Shown: positions 9,195 through 16,831 of the stretch, piece by piece
Layout: each line of letters opens with the position of its first letter
How positions within the stretch are numbered: the stretch's first letter is position 1
Virus record (IMG/VR): IMGVR_UViG_3300020474_000097
Coordinates: 1 to 25,707 of that record
Strand: one strand, 5' to 3'
Length of the DNA: 25,707 bases
From: a virus
Program-made: the position numbers and the translations under genes
The notes under the pieces: model-generated
What the model was told of the DNA's origin: nothing
Databases searched by the model: none
Seen by the model: the letters and a program-made list of their open reading frames with translations, nothing else

Positions 9195-10930
9195 TAGAAT
9201 ATACCACCATCAATTGTAGTAACAGCAACATCACCACTTGTTACGGTAAAGTTATTAGTACTAAAAGAAGCCACTCCTTTATTTGTTGTTGACGCCTCTT
9301 CTCCAGCAATTGTAATTGCAGAACCAGAAGCAGTTGTATCAATTCCTTCTCCAGCAGAAATAGTTAATGTTCCAGACAATCCAACTGAACCAGTACCAGT
9401 TTCACCAGCAAGTGAAATATTAGGGTCAGATAATTTTGAGTTAGGTATAGAACCTGCCAACATAGCAGCAGTAATTCCTAATGCCTTAACTTGTAATGCG
9501 TCTGATACTACTTCTATTGAAGAGTTATCTACATTAACATCTAAAGTATTTCCTGCTTTTACCATAGCCGCACCAGCGACTACTTGACCAGCACCAGAGA
9601 ATTGTGATACAGGTAATTCAGTATTACTTGAAAGTGTACTATCTGTTATTACAGGAGTACCATTGTGAGTAAATACATAACCGTTATCACTATTAGCAGT
9701 ACCTTCTTCTACGAAAGTAAATGTACCACCAGTAATATCTGAACCAACATTTGCGTCTTGAGCCCTTGTTAGTCTCCAGTTAGTAGAATTAGTTCCAACT
9801 ATTTCTACAATATAAATTCCATTTTGTCTTGCCTCTGTTTGGTCTTTAACTAATACTCTATCGTTAAGTGATAAAGTAACACCGTCTATTGATAGAGCGG
9901 CCTGTGTTCCAGAGTTGTCTAGTCTTCCATTTGATTGGTCATAAGTAGCAGCCAAGTTTGCAGTTGTAGCAACTCTTGTACTATCTTTAACATCTAAACC
10001 AGATGAAGCACTATCAACATATTCTTTTGTTGCCAAACTATCAGCGGCAAAACCACTTCTGTCTTTATATCCACTTGGTACGGTAACCGTTCCAGTTCCG
10101 TGTGGAGTTATAGTAACATTTTTATTACTTGCAGTTGTTGAAATGTCTTGACCATTTAAAGTTAAGTCATCAACTTCTAAACTATTAAGTCCAGCGATAT
10201 CTTGTTGTGTAGCACCAAGGTTAACACTTGAAGTACCAATTGTTACTCCTTGATTTGCAAGTTTTACATTTGTAACTCCACCATCTGTAAGTTGAGTTGT
10301 TCCAATACTTGCGTCTTGTACTTTTATAGTAACCGTGTTTGCAGTTACAGCAGTATCAATCGTTCCATCACCAGTTAAAAGTAATGTTGCGTTTGTACCA
10401 TAGTTAATTGTTGAACCAGCACTATCTTCTAATGTAAGTGTTGTATCTACATCGTCAAATCCTAAAGTAGTGTTTGAACCTGAACCAGATATAACTTTTA
10501 AAAATTGTCCTGTATTACCAGCACCATCTGGTAAATAAATTGTAGATGAATTTGTTAGTGATAATGGAGCCTTAATAACAACATTGTTTGAACCGTTGTT
10601 AGTTGCCTCATTAAAAGTAATTTGACCAGAGTCCGTATTTGAGTTACCAAATACTAATTGGTCAATTGCGTTATTTGAATCCGTTGTGATTAATTTTTCG
10701 GCAGTTGCCTGTCCGTTTGTACTAGGAAATAGTGAGGTAAAATATTTACCACCAATTACATCAATACTATTTGCATTTCCACTACCATCTACACCACCAG
10801 TACCAACAAATAATCTATCTCCAAGATTACCCGATGTACCAGTACCATATGTTAACGCCAATTCACCAAGTTTAAGTGTTCCTGGTGCCGATGTTCCTGT
10901 ACTTCTTTTTATTCTGATTATTGTTGACAT
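9194..10930 (-). CDS. Long tail fibre with Mtd-like N-terminus
   Basis: The protein has 578 residues. The N-terminus (MSTIIRIKRSTGTSAPG..LKLGELALTYGTG) is the same module as in the following short fibre gene and resembles the Mtd N-terminal domain. The middle has repeating Asn/Thr/Gly-rich strands, including NVTITPHGTGTVTVPSGY and AADSLATKEYVDSASSGLD. After it comes SLNDRVLVKDQTEARQNGIYIV...WRLTRAQDA, a well-known segment of phage fibre proteins. The C-terminus (about 500-578) is Ser/Thr/Gly-rich beta sequence without cysteine. A RBS AAAGGG precedes the ATG. Fibre role rests on these recognised segments; position on the virion is inferred. Confidence 0.85.
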   Translation of the reverse strand: MSTIIRIKRSTGTSAPGTLKLGELALTYGTGTSGNLGDRLFVGTGGVDGSGNANSIDVIGGKYFTSLFPSTNGQATAEKLITTDSNNAIDQLVFGNSNTDSGQITFNEATNNGSNNVVIKAPLSLTNSSTIYLPDGAGNTGQFLKVISGSGSNTTLGFDDVDTTLTLEDSAGSTINYGTNATLLLTGDGTIDTAVTANTVTIKVQDASIGTTQLTDGGVTNVKLANQGVTIGTSSVNLGATQQDIAGLNSLEVDDLTLNGQDISTTASNKNVTITPHGTGTVTVPSGYKDRSGFAADSLATKEYVDSASSGLDVKDSTRVATTANLAATYDQSNGRLDNSGTQAALSIDGVTLSLNDRVLVKDQTEARQNGIYIVEIVGTNSTNWRLTRAQDANVGSDITGGTFTFVEEGTANSDNGYVFTHNGTPVITDSTLSSNTELPVSQFSGAGQVVAGAAMVKAGNTLDVNVDNSSIEVVSDALQVKALGITAAMLAGSIPNSKLSDPNISLAGETGTGSVGLSGTLTISAGEGIDTTASGSAITIAGEEASTTNKGVASFSTNNFTVTSGDVAVTTIDGGIF

Positions 10931-10943
10931 AGTGCTTTACCCT

Positions 10944-11201
10944 TTAAAAACTTCCGCCGTTTAGTGTTATTGAACCTGTGGTAGTAGATATCTCGTCTCT
11001 CACAACAAACTTATCACTTGTTGCCGAGTATTGTATCATAGAACCATCAGCCAAGGTACCAGCGTCTACATCTGCCAGTAATCTCAACTTTAAAGTAGAA
11101 TTGGTTACAGCCGTTTGAGACTGAGCCCCAGCAGGCATAGTAACTGATACTTGTTGCGGTCTGGATATTGTACTATCTATTCTTGCTTTAATTTGCGCCA
11201 C
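10944..11201 (-). CDS. Small virion structural protein (GTG start)
   Basis: The protein has 85 residues: MAQIKARIDSTISRPQQVSV, then LRLLADVDAGTLADGSMIQY and a C-terminal SITLNGGSF. The start is GTG at 11201, supported by the RBS AAGGGAG nine bases upstream and by a perfect TATAAATA at 24 nt; no ATG fits better. The phrase LADGSMIQYSATSDKFVVRDEI is typical of phage structural proteins with fibre-like C-termini. It heads the transcription unit that reads through the long fibre, so it probably encodes a small fibre partner or a base protein. Function is inferred from context only. Confidence 0.65.
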   Translation of the reverse strand: MAQIKARIDSTISRPQQVSVTMPAGAQSQTAVTNSTLKLRLLADVDAGTLADGSMIQYSATSDKFVVRDEISTTTGSITLNGGSF

Positions 11202-11225
11202 TTGGTTTTCTCCCTTAATTGTTAA

Positions 11226-11233
11226 TATTTATA
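11226..11233 (-). promoter_or_regulatory. T4-like late promoter (perfect TATAAATA)
   Basis: Perfect TATAAATA on the minus strand in the 71-nt gap 11202-11272, 24 nt before a GTG start. The gap also holds a short GAAG-ACC-CTTC inverted repeat just upstream, too small to call a terminator. Confidence 0.7.
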
Positions 11234-11272
11234 ACCGAAGGGTCTTCAAAACTTACTAGTATTTAGAAAAAT

Positions 11273-11614
11273 TTAAATAGTAACATTTGGGCGTATAGTT
11301 ATTATGCCTTCAATAACTCTTGTAATCATTCCGTCAGAGGTTCTAGTGACCTCTACATCATAAACATATCTCGCAGGTGCGTCAAGGGCACTTGTCTGAG
11401 CCGCAGTTAGTGAAAGTGTAATAATACCTGTTGTAGGGTTAGCAATCGCAGTTGTGATAGTTGTTCGTGTTTTAGTACTTTCGTACCCTTTTGCCATCTT
11501 AGCAGCCGCTGTATGACCTGTAAGGTCAAACATAGCGCCTTCATTTCCTGCAAGAGTTACATTACTAGAGAATGTTGTTCCCTGGTCTATCCTTAAATTA
11601 GCAATCGCCGCCAT
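11273..11614 (-). CDS. Small virion protein, BppU-like baseplate/fibre domain
   Basis: The protein has 113 residues: MAAIANLRIDQGTTFSSNVTL, then MFDLTGHTAAAKMAK, TTAIANPTTGIITLSLTAAQ and YDVEVTRTSDGMITRVIEGIITI. The order (short strand, 'dltG..a.a.mr', 'd...G.i.l.lt...t..l..g.yvyDve...') matches small proteins of the BppU N-terminal-like type found in many phage tail regions. In lactococcal phages BppU links the receptor-binding protein to the baseplate. A similar adaptor role here is inferred. It starts 3 nt after the stop of the preceding gene, so it is co-translated. Confidence 0.7.
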   Translation of the reverse strand: MAAIANLRIDQGTTFSSNVTLAGNEGAMFDLTGHTAAAKMAKGYESTKTRTTITTAIANPTTGIITLSLTAAQTSALDAPARYVYDVEVTRTSDGMITRVIEGIITIRPNVTI

Positions 11615-11617
11615 TTT

Positions 11618-11857
11618 CTATTCCGTTTTTTCTGTTTTAACTTCTTCGGTAGTCTCTGGAGCTTTGACATTTGGGTCTATTCCCAAAAAGTCGCAGATTT
11701 TAGCATTGTAATAATTTATCAATACATTAATCTTTTCCGCCTCAACTTCTAACCTTGCACGATTTTGAACCAACTCTTGTCTCGCAATTACATAATTTTT
11801 AGTCTTATCGTCAAAAGTGTTCTCATCGTACTCTTTACCATTTATCTTAATAGCCAT
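11618..11857 (-). CDS. Small conserved phage protein, DUF6447-like
   Basis: The protein has 79 residues: MAIKINGKEYDENTFDDKTKN, then a helical, charged stretch ELVQNRARLEVEAEKINVLINYY and an acidic/Thr tail ETTEEVKTEKTE. The opening IKINGKEYDENxxxDxxK is characteristic of small phage proteins of the DUF6447 type. The central part looks like a single coiled-coil helix. It directly follows a perfect late promoter and an AGGAG RBS, indicating late expression with the virion genes. Function is unknown; family assignment is from memory of the N-terminal motif. Confidence 0.7.
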   Translation of the reverse strand: MAIKINGKEYDENTFDDKTKNYVIARQELVQNRARLEVEAEKINVLINYYNAKICDFLGIDPNVKAPETTEEVKTEKTE

Positions 11858-11860
11858 AAT

Positions 11861-12295
11861 TTATCTCCTTATATTACTATTTATACTGATTCCAGTATCA
11901 TACTTTATTTCTTTATCATAATAACCTCTAATATCTGGTATCATTCCTTTCATTTCACTATCTGGGAATGCTTTAATAATAGGGTCATATATTTCTTTAC
12001 TTTTATTATATGTTTCAAAGTATGGGTCATTGCTATACAATAACGCCTCATCATTTAATAAGTCATAAAACTTATCTCCATAATCTCTCTCTATCCATTT
12101 TGCATAACATATCGCTACACAATAACTTTTCGCTGGGTATATAAACTTATCAACTTTTTCGTTCCAATGTCTAATCGCCCAATCTATAATATCTTTCTTA
12201 TCCCATATGAGAGATATTTCTTTATCATATAAAGTATCCGAGTGTGTCGGATTCAATCTATGGTAAATTTCTTGTTTGACTTTCCATTCTTTCAT
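11861..12295 (-). CDS. Hypothetical protein, unrecognised
   Basis: The protein has 144 residues and is rich in Trp, Tyr, Lys and Asp (EWKVKQEIYHRLNPTHSDT, IIDWAIRHWNEKVDKF, SYCVAICYAKWIERDYGD). It looks like a compact, soluble, mostly helical cytoplasmic protein. There is no signal peptide or known catalytic motif. The ATG at 12295 lies 38 nt inside the upstream DUF115-like gene, with GGAG ten bases before it, so translation is coupled. A perfect late promoter for the next gene lies in its last codons. It closes the accessory cassette; whether it works with the DUF115-like protein is inference from coupling alone. Confidence 0.6.
   Translation of the reverse strand: MKEWKVKQEIYHRLNPTHSDTLYDKEISLIWDKKDIIDWAIRHWNEKVDKFIYPAKSYCVAICYAKWIERDYGDKFYDLLNDEALLYSNDPYFETYNKSKEIYDPIIKAFPDSEMKGMIPDIRGYYDKEIKYDTGISINSNIRR
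11878..11885 (-). promoter_or_regulatory. T4-like late promoter (perfect TATAAATA)
   Basis: Perfect TATAAATA on the minus strand, 20 nt before the ATG at 11857 and inside the last codons of the upstream hypothetical gene, with AGGAG between promoter and start. It re-initiates late transcription at the boundary between the accessory cassette and the structural genes. Confidence 0.7.
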
Positions 12296-13052
12296 AACTT
12301 ATATACTCCAAATTCTTGCAATCATTCCATTCAGGAATATTGACATTTAACATATTCTTTCTATTCACTTTATAAAACTTAATATGATGATACCACTTAA
12401 ATAACTTCTTCCATTGATATATCCATTGTTGAATATAATAGTTAGACGGATGAGTATCAGATTTATAATAAGGTTGACCAGCATAGATGTTATTAAATTT
12501 ATTATCCATACTATACAAGTCGTGACCTATTAGATAAATTTCTTTCATTTCGTCTATCGTATTACAAGCAACATAACCACTCATAGGTCCTGCCGACCAA
12601 TGTTCTTGTTCAGGTTCTCTTATTAAATCTGTAATATTCAAAACCTTATCACTTGTTACCCAAGATACAGATACTAAATTTTCATTTGTTTGTTTATCGT
12701 TGTATCCGTGTAATACAAATTCTTTTGCACCTTGTCTGCCGTTCTCAATTAGTTTACCTGATTGTCGTATTGCTCTTAAATGTCTATATTCAGGAAACAT
12801 ACTTAATATCAATTGTTCAAAATTCTCACCAGGTATAGTAGACCAACTTCTGAAATAACATCTTGCATTATAACAATAACCACTTTGATATATGTTGTGC
12901 ATAATAGGGTGGTCAATTGCAACTAATACATCTGGTGCAAAATCTTTATATAAATTATTGCAACCTAATATTGAACCTCTAGGTTTTAACTTACTTAAAT
13001 TAAAACCTCTTCTACTTTTTCCGTTACCAATACAAAATGCTCTATTTGCCAT
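12258..13052 (-). CDS. DUF115/MptE-like (6-hydroxymethylpterin pyrophosphokinase/MAF-like) protein
   Basis: The protein has 264 residues. The N-terminus has a nucleotide-binding-like signature, FCIGNGKSRRGFNL at residues 6-19, then SILGCNNLYKDFAPDVLVAID at about 28-47. This arrangement (GNGxS, GxN, PD-hydrophobic-xxxD) is typical of the DUF115/MptE-like superfamily, which includes MAF-type flagellin glycosylation proteins and archaeal 6-hydroxymethylpterin diphosphokinase. Later, IYLIGHDLYSMDNKFNNIYAG resembles the second conserved G-x-D block. In phages such proteins are usually of unknown role; glycan or pterin/nucleotide transfer are possible. It overlaps the radical SAM gene at 13042 by 11 nt. 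The RBS is weak, so coupling probably sets its level. Confidence 0.6.
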   Translation of the reverse strand: MANRAFCIGNGKSRRGFNLSKLKPRGSILGCNNLYKDFAPDVLVAIDHPIMHNIYQSGYCYNARCYFRSWSTIPGENFEQLILSMFPEYRHLRAIRQSGKLIENGRQGAKEFVLHGYNDKQTNENLVSVSWVTSDKVLNITDLIREPEQEHWSAGPMSGYVACNTIDEMKEIYLIGHDLYSMDNKFNNIYAGQPYYKSDTHPSNYYIQQWIYQWKKLFKWYHHIKFYKVNRKNMLNVNIPEWNDCKNLEYISYERMESQTRNLP

Positions 13053-13995
13053 ATCTCATTTTAAAAGTATCTAACAGATACCTATACCCATTGCAGCCGT
13101 CAGTTAAATCTTTTACATATCTGTAATGTTCAGTTAAACACTTACCTAGGTATTCACACTTACGACATATATCAGATATATTCTTTTCTTTTTCTTTTTG
13201 ACACCATACTTCATAATCTGCGAAACTATCTAACTCTAAAAAGAATTCTTTATCGTCTTCATCAAAATCTAATACAGCAAGTTTACCATTTGGCGTAATA
13301 TATAAATGGTCATCGCTGTATGCGTTGTTTTGTCCGTTTAGACTTTCTTTAATTAAGTCTCTATTTACAAATTGATAGTCACCTCGTTTAGTTGCGTCTT
13401 CATCTTGTAGTAGTTTTAAAATATAATCTTCATATTCTGAATCCTTTACTTTAAGGTCATTTGCTTGATTACTACTATATGGTTTTATCTCAACACTTTG
13501 CATATGACTATTCTCAAATTTTATTCTATTCATCATAGTCCAAAAGTGTTCACCACTATGTGCCATTACTTCTCTAGTTGCAAGACATAGTACTGAAAAG
13601 TCTACAGGCAACTTTGCCATATTCTCTCTTACTAAACGATAATCTTGTCTAGTAGTTAAATCCCAAGATACACTTAAATAATATTCAGGATTAAAAAACT
13701 CTTCTCTTAATACAGATAAATTTGTGTTTATGTTTATCTTATCTTTGTAATAAAATTTTATTGTATTAGTTATTGCTTGTAATTTGTCTTTCTTTAATAT
13801 ACCTATCTCACCACCATACAAATCAATATGATTTATTTCTCTATGTGTAGCAACTTCAGCCAATAAGTCATTTAGTCTTATATGGTCTATAGTTTTTGTA
13901 TCACCTAGTTGTTCAGGTGTAAGGTAACACCAATGACATCTAAAGTTACAATGATACGATGGATTAATTGATAGGTTAATCTTCGGCAGCGTCAT
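13042..13995 (-). CDS. Radical SAM enzyme with reduced SPASM-like C-terminus
   Basis: The ATG at 13995 gives 317 residues. An in-frame TTG lies at 14010, but the ATG is preferred because GAGG is nine bases before it. C16-x3-C20-x2-C23 (CNFRCHWC) is the canonical [4Fe-4S] radical SAM motif. LYGGEIG at about 59-65 is the SAM-binding GGE block, and TNLS at 91-94 and SVSWDLTTR are shared with the other three radical SAM proteins here. The C-terminus has C277-x2-C280-x5-C286 and C301, a cut-down SPASM/twitch auxiliary cluster: the first part of the domain and the Cys after C286 are missing. SPASM enzymes usually modify peptides; the target here is unknown. It overlaps the upstream gene by 20 nt. 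Confidence 0.85.
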   Translation of the reverse strand: MTLPKINLSINPSYHCNFRCHWCYLTPEQLGDTKTIDHIRLNDLLAEVATHREINHIDLYGGEIGILKKDKLQAITNTIKFYYKDKININTNLSVLREEFFNPEYYLSVSWDLTTRQDYRLVRENMAKLPVDFSVLCLATREVMAHSGEHFWTMMNRIKFENSHMQSVEIKPYSSNQANDLKVKDSEYEDYILKLLQDEDATKRGDYQFVNRDLIKESLNGQNNAYSDDHLYITPNGKLAVLDFDEDDKEFFLELDSFADYEVWCQKEKEKNISDICRKCEYLGKCLTEHYRYVKDLTDGCNGYRYLLDTFKMRYGK

Positions 13996-14545
13996 AATCA
14001 AATTCCTCAATACTTTTTAGTAACATCTTCTTACATCTATTAAACATTATTCTTCTTACAAAATTTTGTTTCCAATTTCTATCATCTTTAAATAATCCTA
14101 TCCAGAGATAAGTATACTCTTGATGATTTCTCATAAACAATCTATTTAATTCAGCATACTCTTGTTCTTTTTCTAAACTATAATTAACTCTTATATCACC
14201 TTTTACATTTGCTTGTTGTTCAGCAATCTTATAATGTATACCAGGTATTTTACTTGTCTTATTAATTATATCATTTATTCTATCTAATCTATTTTTACCA
14301 CCAATTGCAATCATAATATAAAATGGCATATAATGTTTCTTTGTGAAATGTCCTTCACAACTTGATATAGGTAAAAAACCTTTTCTTATAAATTCGTGGC
14401 AATGAGATAATACGCCTTTCTCAACTTCTTTATCAAAATTTTTATCAAACGGACTTACTGATAATGCAAGGTACCCATTTGAGTAATCTAAATCTTGTTC
14501 TTCAGAGGCGTGTATTCTGCCATTTGGAAATAACTTATTTTTCAT
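13976..14545 (-). CDS. Hypothetical protein with SSCEGHF motif (weak TYW3 resemblance)
   Basis: The protein has 189 residues. The notable stretch is GFLPISSCEGHFTKKHYMPFYIMIAIGG at about 55-82, followed by NRLDRINDIINKTSK and later YTYLWIGLFKDDRNWKQNFVRR. The SSCxG-type motif followed by a beta strand faintly recalls TYW3-like tRNA wybutosine methyltransferases, but the match is short and I would not assign that function. It is soluble, with no signal or membrane segment. The ATG overlaps the stop of the oxygenase-like gene (ATGA), and its own end overlaps the radical SAM start by 20 nt. Such overlaps place it firmly in the maturation cassette and suggest it is made in step with both enzymes. 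Confidence 0.6.
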   Translation of the reverse strand: MKNKLFPNGRIHASEEQDLDYSNGYLALSVSPFDKNFDKEVEKGVLSHCHEFIRKGFLPISSCEGHFTKKHYMPFYIMIAIGGKNRLDRINDIINKTSKIPGIHYKIAEQQANVKGDIRVNYSLEKEQEYAELNRLFMRNHQEYTYLWIGLFKDDRNWKQNFVRRIMFNRCKKMLLKSIEEFDYDAAED

Positions 14546-15078
14546 ATATTAAAATCAAAACATCCTACTATTCGTTCATCTGAAAATACACCTGTTTTTT
14601 CGTCTAGTGTTCTTTCAAATTCTTCAACTTTATGTTCCCAGACTTTGTTGTGATTTAAAATAACTAAATCTGCTTTCGCTGGGTATATCATACAACTCAA
14701 ACTTTTTGTTTCTGCATTTCGTACTTTCAAACAACCACCTGTAGTTGGATTACTTGCACTTGTAAAATACATTAATATAGCAACATTTGCTCCTTCTTTC
14801 AAATCATTATGCCAATTAGTAGATGGTGCGTCAACACCATTAACTATTTCTGGTTGTCCATACAAACTATATTTGTTAGACAGCAGTTTAATATATTTAT
14901 CACCCAAATAATTATGGCATATTTTGATTGCGTTGTCTAGTTGTGGAGTATGTACAGCAACTCCATATTCACCTACATTTCTAAAAGGTATTTCTATACC
15001 TTCAAAAAATGCAAACGGCACTCTATCGTTGTGTGGAAATACACCGTTAACTAAAACATTTTCTATATGTTTTACCAA
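14542..15078 (-). CDS. Fe(II)/2-oxoglutarate-dependent oxygenase-like protein (TTG start)
   Basis: The protein has 178 residues. Residues 89-92 (WHND) give the HxD iron ligands H90 and D92. The strand AILMYFT and TTGGCLKVR follow, and then ADLVILNHNKVWEHKV supplies the distal histidine H149. R169 in DERIVGCFDFNI is well placed to bind the 2-oxoglutarate carboxylate. This is the double-stranded beta-helix order of prolyl-4-hydroxylase-like phage oxygenases. These hydroxylate protein side chains or small molecules; the substrate here is unknown. The start is TTG at 15078 with GAGGAGG four bases before it, overlapping the radical SAM stop by 7 nt. No close in-frame ATG exists. Confidence 0.75.
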   Translation of the reverse strand: MVKHIENVLVNGVFPHNDRVPFAFFEGIEIPFRNVGEYGVAVHTPQLDNAIKICHNYLGDKYIKLLSNKYSLYGQPEIVNGVDAPSTNWHNDLKEGANVAILMYFTSASNPTTGGCLKVRNAETKSLSCMIYPAKADLVILNHNKVWEHKVEEFERTLDEKTGVFSDERIVGCFDFNI

Positions 15079-16166
15079 GTTGCCTCCTCATTTACATATG
15101 GCGTCATCTGTAAATCACTTTTATTTGCTCTTAAAATATATTTACCTATAGTCTTCATCTTCTCACAATGTTTTTCTACAACTCCTGCCTCTTTATAATC
15201 TTTAATAGTCTTTCTACAACCATTACATATATTAAACATAGGGCAAGTATAACAACCCTTTTTCATTGTACTTAATTTTATGTCGTCTTGTAAGGGAGTA
15301 AAAAACTTACCTGACATTTCTTCTTTAAAATCTATTGCCTTATCTTTATCATCACCAAAAGCACCACAACTATAATAGTCACCATCGGGTTGTAGACATC
15401 TGATACCTTCATCACATTTTCTACTTAAAGGACAAGTTGTAGCACGGTCACCTATTGCTAACATCATTTGTCTAGTATTAAATTCCCAAGGTGCTAAACC
15501 TTTGTTATATATTTCTACATAATAAGAATATATATCCGATAACAAAAACGGCTCTTCCTGTTCGCCACTCATCATCGCATAATTTAGTTTACATTCTACA
15601 CCTGTTTTTTCTTGTCGCCAGAAGTTATGAAGAGTACCTTGTGGTTGTACATCTTCTGACATATACTTTGCCAACTCTACATTTTTAATTGCGTTGTGTT
15701 CATTCTCTCTTGTAATAACAGATATAAAATCTGGTCTATAATTACAATACTCTAACATTGCATTTGAACACTTCCAAAAGTCTTCTTCTGTAAACTCTGT
15801 ATAATCGCCTTTTAATCTACCACCACCATATTGAAATGAAGTAGTAACACCTACTCTATCATTATTAAATAAGTCAACCCATAGACTAGGTTTCTTATAG
15901 AACGGCCATAAGTTTGTTGTTAATGCAAGTGAAGTAGAATAATCTCTCTCGTCTAACCATTTTATAATCTTCCAATAATAATCAGGTGCCATCATCAATG
16001 GGTCACCACCATTTACGATGATAGTTTTAGTTTCAGGAAATCTAGTTAGAAACTCAAATATCTGGTCGTGTTTTAACCAATTCTTTTTTTCATTTGTTAA
16101 TTGTGTGCTAGAACAAAAAGTACATTTGAAATTACATAATTCAGTTGGTTTTATTATTAAGTCCAT
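15072..16166 (-). CDS. Radical SAM/SPASM enzyme
   Basis: The protein has 364 residues. C11-x3-C15-x2-C18 (CNFKCTFC) binds the radical SAM cluster, and IIVNGGDP (49-56) is the SAM-binding GGE-type block with Asp in place of Glu. TNLW at 84-87 and TTSFQYGGGR at 108-117 correspond to the TNL and TS(W/Y)D..R motifs of the sister enzymes. The C-terminus carries nine cysteines: C245, C251, C257, C267, C305, C308, C314, C317 and C334. This includes CYTCPMFNICNGC, a full SPASM arrangement able to hold two auxiliary clusters. Such enzymes mostly modify peptides. RBS AAGG precedes the ATG, and the gene is coupled downstream to the oxygenase by a 7-nt overlap. Confidence 0.9.
   Translation of the reverse strand: MDLIIKPTELCNFKCTFCSSTQLTNEKKNWLKHDQIFEFLTRFPETKTIIVNGGDPLMMAPDYYWKIIKWLDERDYSTSLALTTNLWPFYKKPSLWVDLFNNDRVGVTTSFQYGGGRLKGDYTEFTEEDFWKCSNAMLEYCNYRPDFISVITRENEHNAIKNVELAKYMSEDVQPQGTLHNFWRQEKTGVECKLNYAMMSGEQEEPFLLSDIYSYYVEIYNKGLAPWEFNTRQMMLAIGDRATTCPLSRKCDEGIRCLQPDGDYYSCGAFGDDKDKAIDFKEEMSGKFFTPLQDDIKLSTMKKGCYTCPMFNICNGCRKTIKDYKEAGVVEKHCEKMKTIGKYILRANKSDLQMTPYVNEEATW
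15076..15089 (-). promoter_or_regulatory. Strong RBS that supports a TTG start
   Basis: The minus strand reads GAGGAGG-CAAC-TTG, with the ribosome site inside the last codons of the upstream radical SAM gene. It is the main reason for accepting TTG as the start of the oxygenase-like gene. Confidence 0.6.
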
Positions 16167-16266
16167 ATTTTACCTTATAGTAATAGTAAACTTTTTTATC
16201 AGTTGTAATAATAATAACTTTACCATTCTTGTCATACAAAATATATTTTTTATATTTCGGTCCCAT
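16141..16266 (-). CDS. Possible 41-residue protein filling the only sizeable gap in the cassette
   Basis: An ATG at 16266 opens a 41-codon frame ending with TGA at 16141-16143. It spans the 83-nt gap between the 16250-16831 gene and the radical SAM gene. The product is basic and Tyr-rich, with a beta-hairpin-like pattern (KYILYDKNGKVIIITTDKK then VYYYYK). It overlaps the upstream gene by 17 nt and the downstream one by 26 nt, as is usual in this cassette. The RBS is poor (GGGTAAGAA directly before the ATG). The gap might instead be a simple spacer, so this is a tentative call with no known family. Confidence 0.35.
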   Translation of the reverse strand: MGPKYKKYILYDKNGKVIIITTDKKVYYYYKVKYGLNNKTN

Positions 16267-16831
16267 TTCTTACCCAATAATTATCCTGTTTCTTAAAACC
16301 ATATCTTCTCATATTCTTATAGTGGTAAGGTTGTCTTTGTATTTTCATTTGGTTCATTGTTAAATGAATATGCTCTAAATAAGAACCTGAAGGAATTATC
16401 ATCTTACGATTGCCATATAAATTTACTAGTGTAGAATATATATTTTCAAGAAATGATAAGACTTCTTTCCAAGGTTTTCTATTCATATATCCTGCATACT
16501 TAATACAACTAACAATCACTTCATTATCATATGTGTGTACCATTGCAAGACCTTTTATTAATTTTTTATTATCGTTTAAAGTTAACCATTGTTCTTCGTC
16601 TTTACTATTAATAGCGTCTTCGTAAATCTCTGGGTCAGTATCTTTTGTACCCCACCATACTAATACTATTCCTTGTTTGTTACACAATCTAGGTAGATAA
16701 GGATATTTTGTTGGTATGTTATCTAATACAACATCAACATTATCAGGTGTATTGATTTTAGGTAGCGATATAGTTTCGCTGTAGTCGTACATCTTCAATA
16801 TATCTGTGCGTAAGTTTGTAGACACACTCAT
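16250..16831 (-). CDS. Hypothetical protein, possibly N-acetyltransferase-like
   Basis: The protein has 193 residues. It contains IVLVWWGTKDTDPEIYEDAIN, then KKLIKGLAMVHTYDNEVIVSCIKYAGYMN, a hydrophobic-strand alternation, and VNLYGNRKMIIPSGSYLEHIH. The C-terminus is strongly basic (NMRRYGFKKQDNYWVRNG). The ending YGFKKQDNYWVR is the kind seen at the end of GNAT-like acetyltransferase folds ('GFkk....y'), but I see no clear Q/R-x-x-G-x-A acetyl-CoA loop, so I leave the function open. The start at 16831 has a near-perfect AAGGAGGAG Shine-Dalgarno site and lies 74 nt inside the upstream radical SAM gene; an in-frame ATG at 16792 has no such site. Confidence 0.55.
   Translation of the reverse strand: MSVSTNLRTDILKMYDYSETISLPKINTPDNVDVVLDNIPTKYPYLPRLCNKQGIVLVWWGTKDTDPEIYEDAINSKDEEQWLTLNDNKKLIKGLAMVHTYDNEVIVSCIKYAGYMNRKPWKEVLSFLENIYSTLVNLYGNRKMIIPSGSYLEHIHLTMNQMKIQRQPYHYKNMRRYGFKKQDNYWVRNGTEI

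Noticed and set aside
11202-11272. Rho-independent terminator in the 71-nt gap
   Set aside because: Only a 4-bp stem (GAAG/CTTC) without a T-run in the right place; the late promoter explains the gap better.
13976-14545. TYW3-like tRNA methyltransferase
   Set aside because: The resemblance rests on one short SSCxG motif; too weak to name a function.
16250-16831. GNAT acetyltransferase assignment
   Set aside because: The C-terminal GFKK...Y pattern is suggestive but the acetyl-CoA loop is not visible; left as hypothetical.
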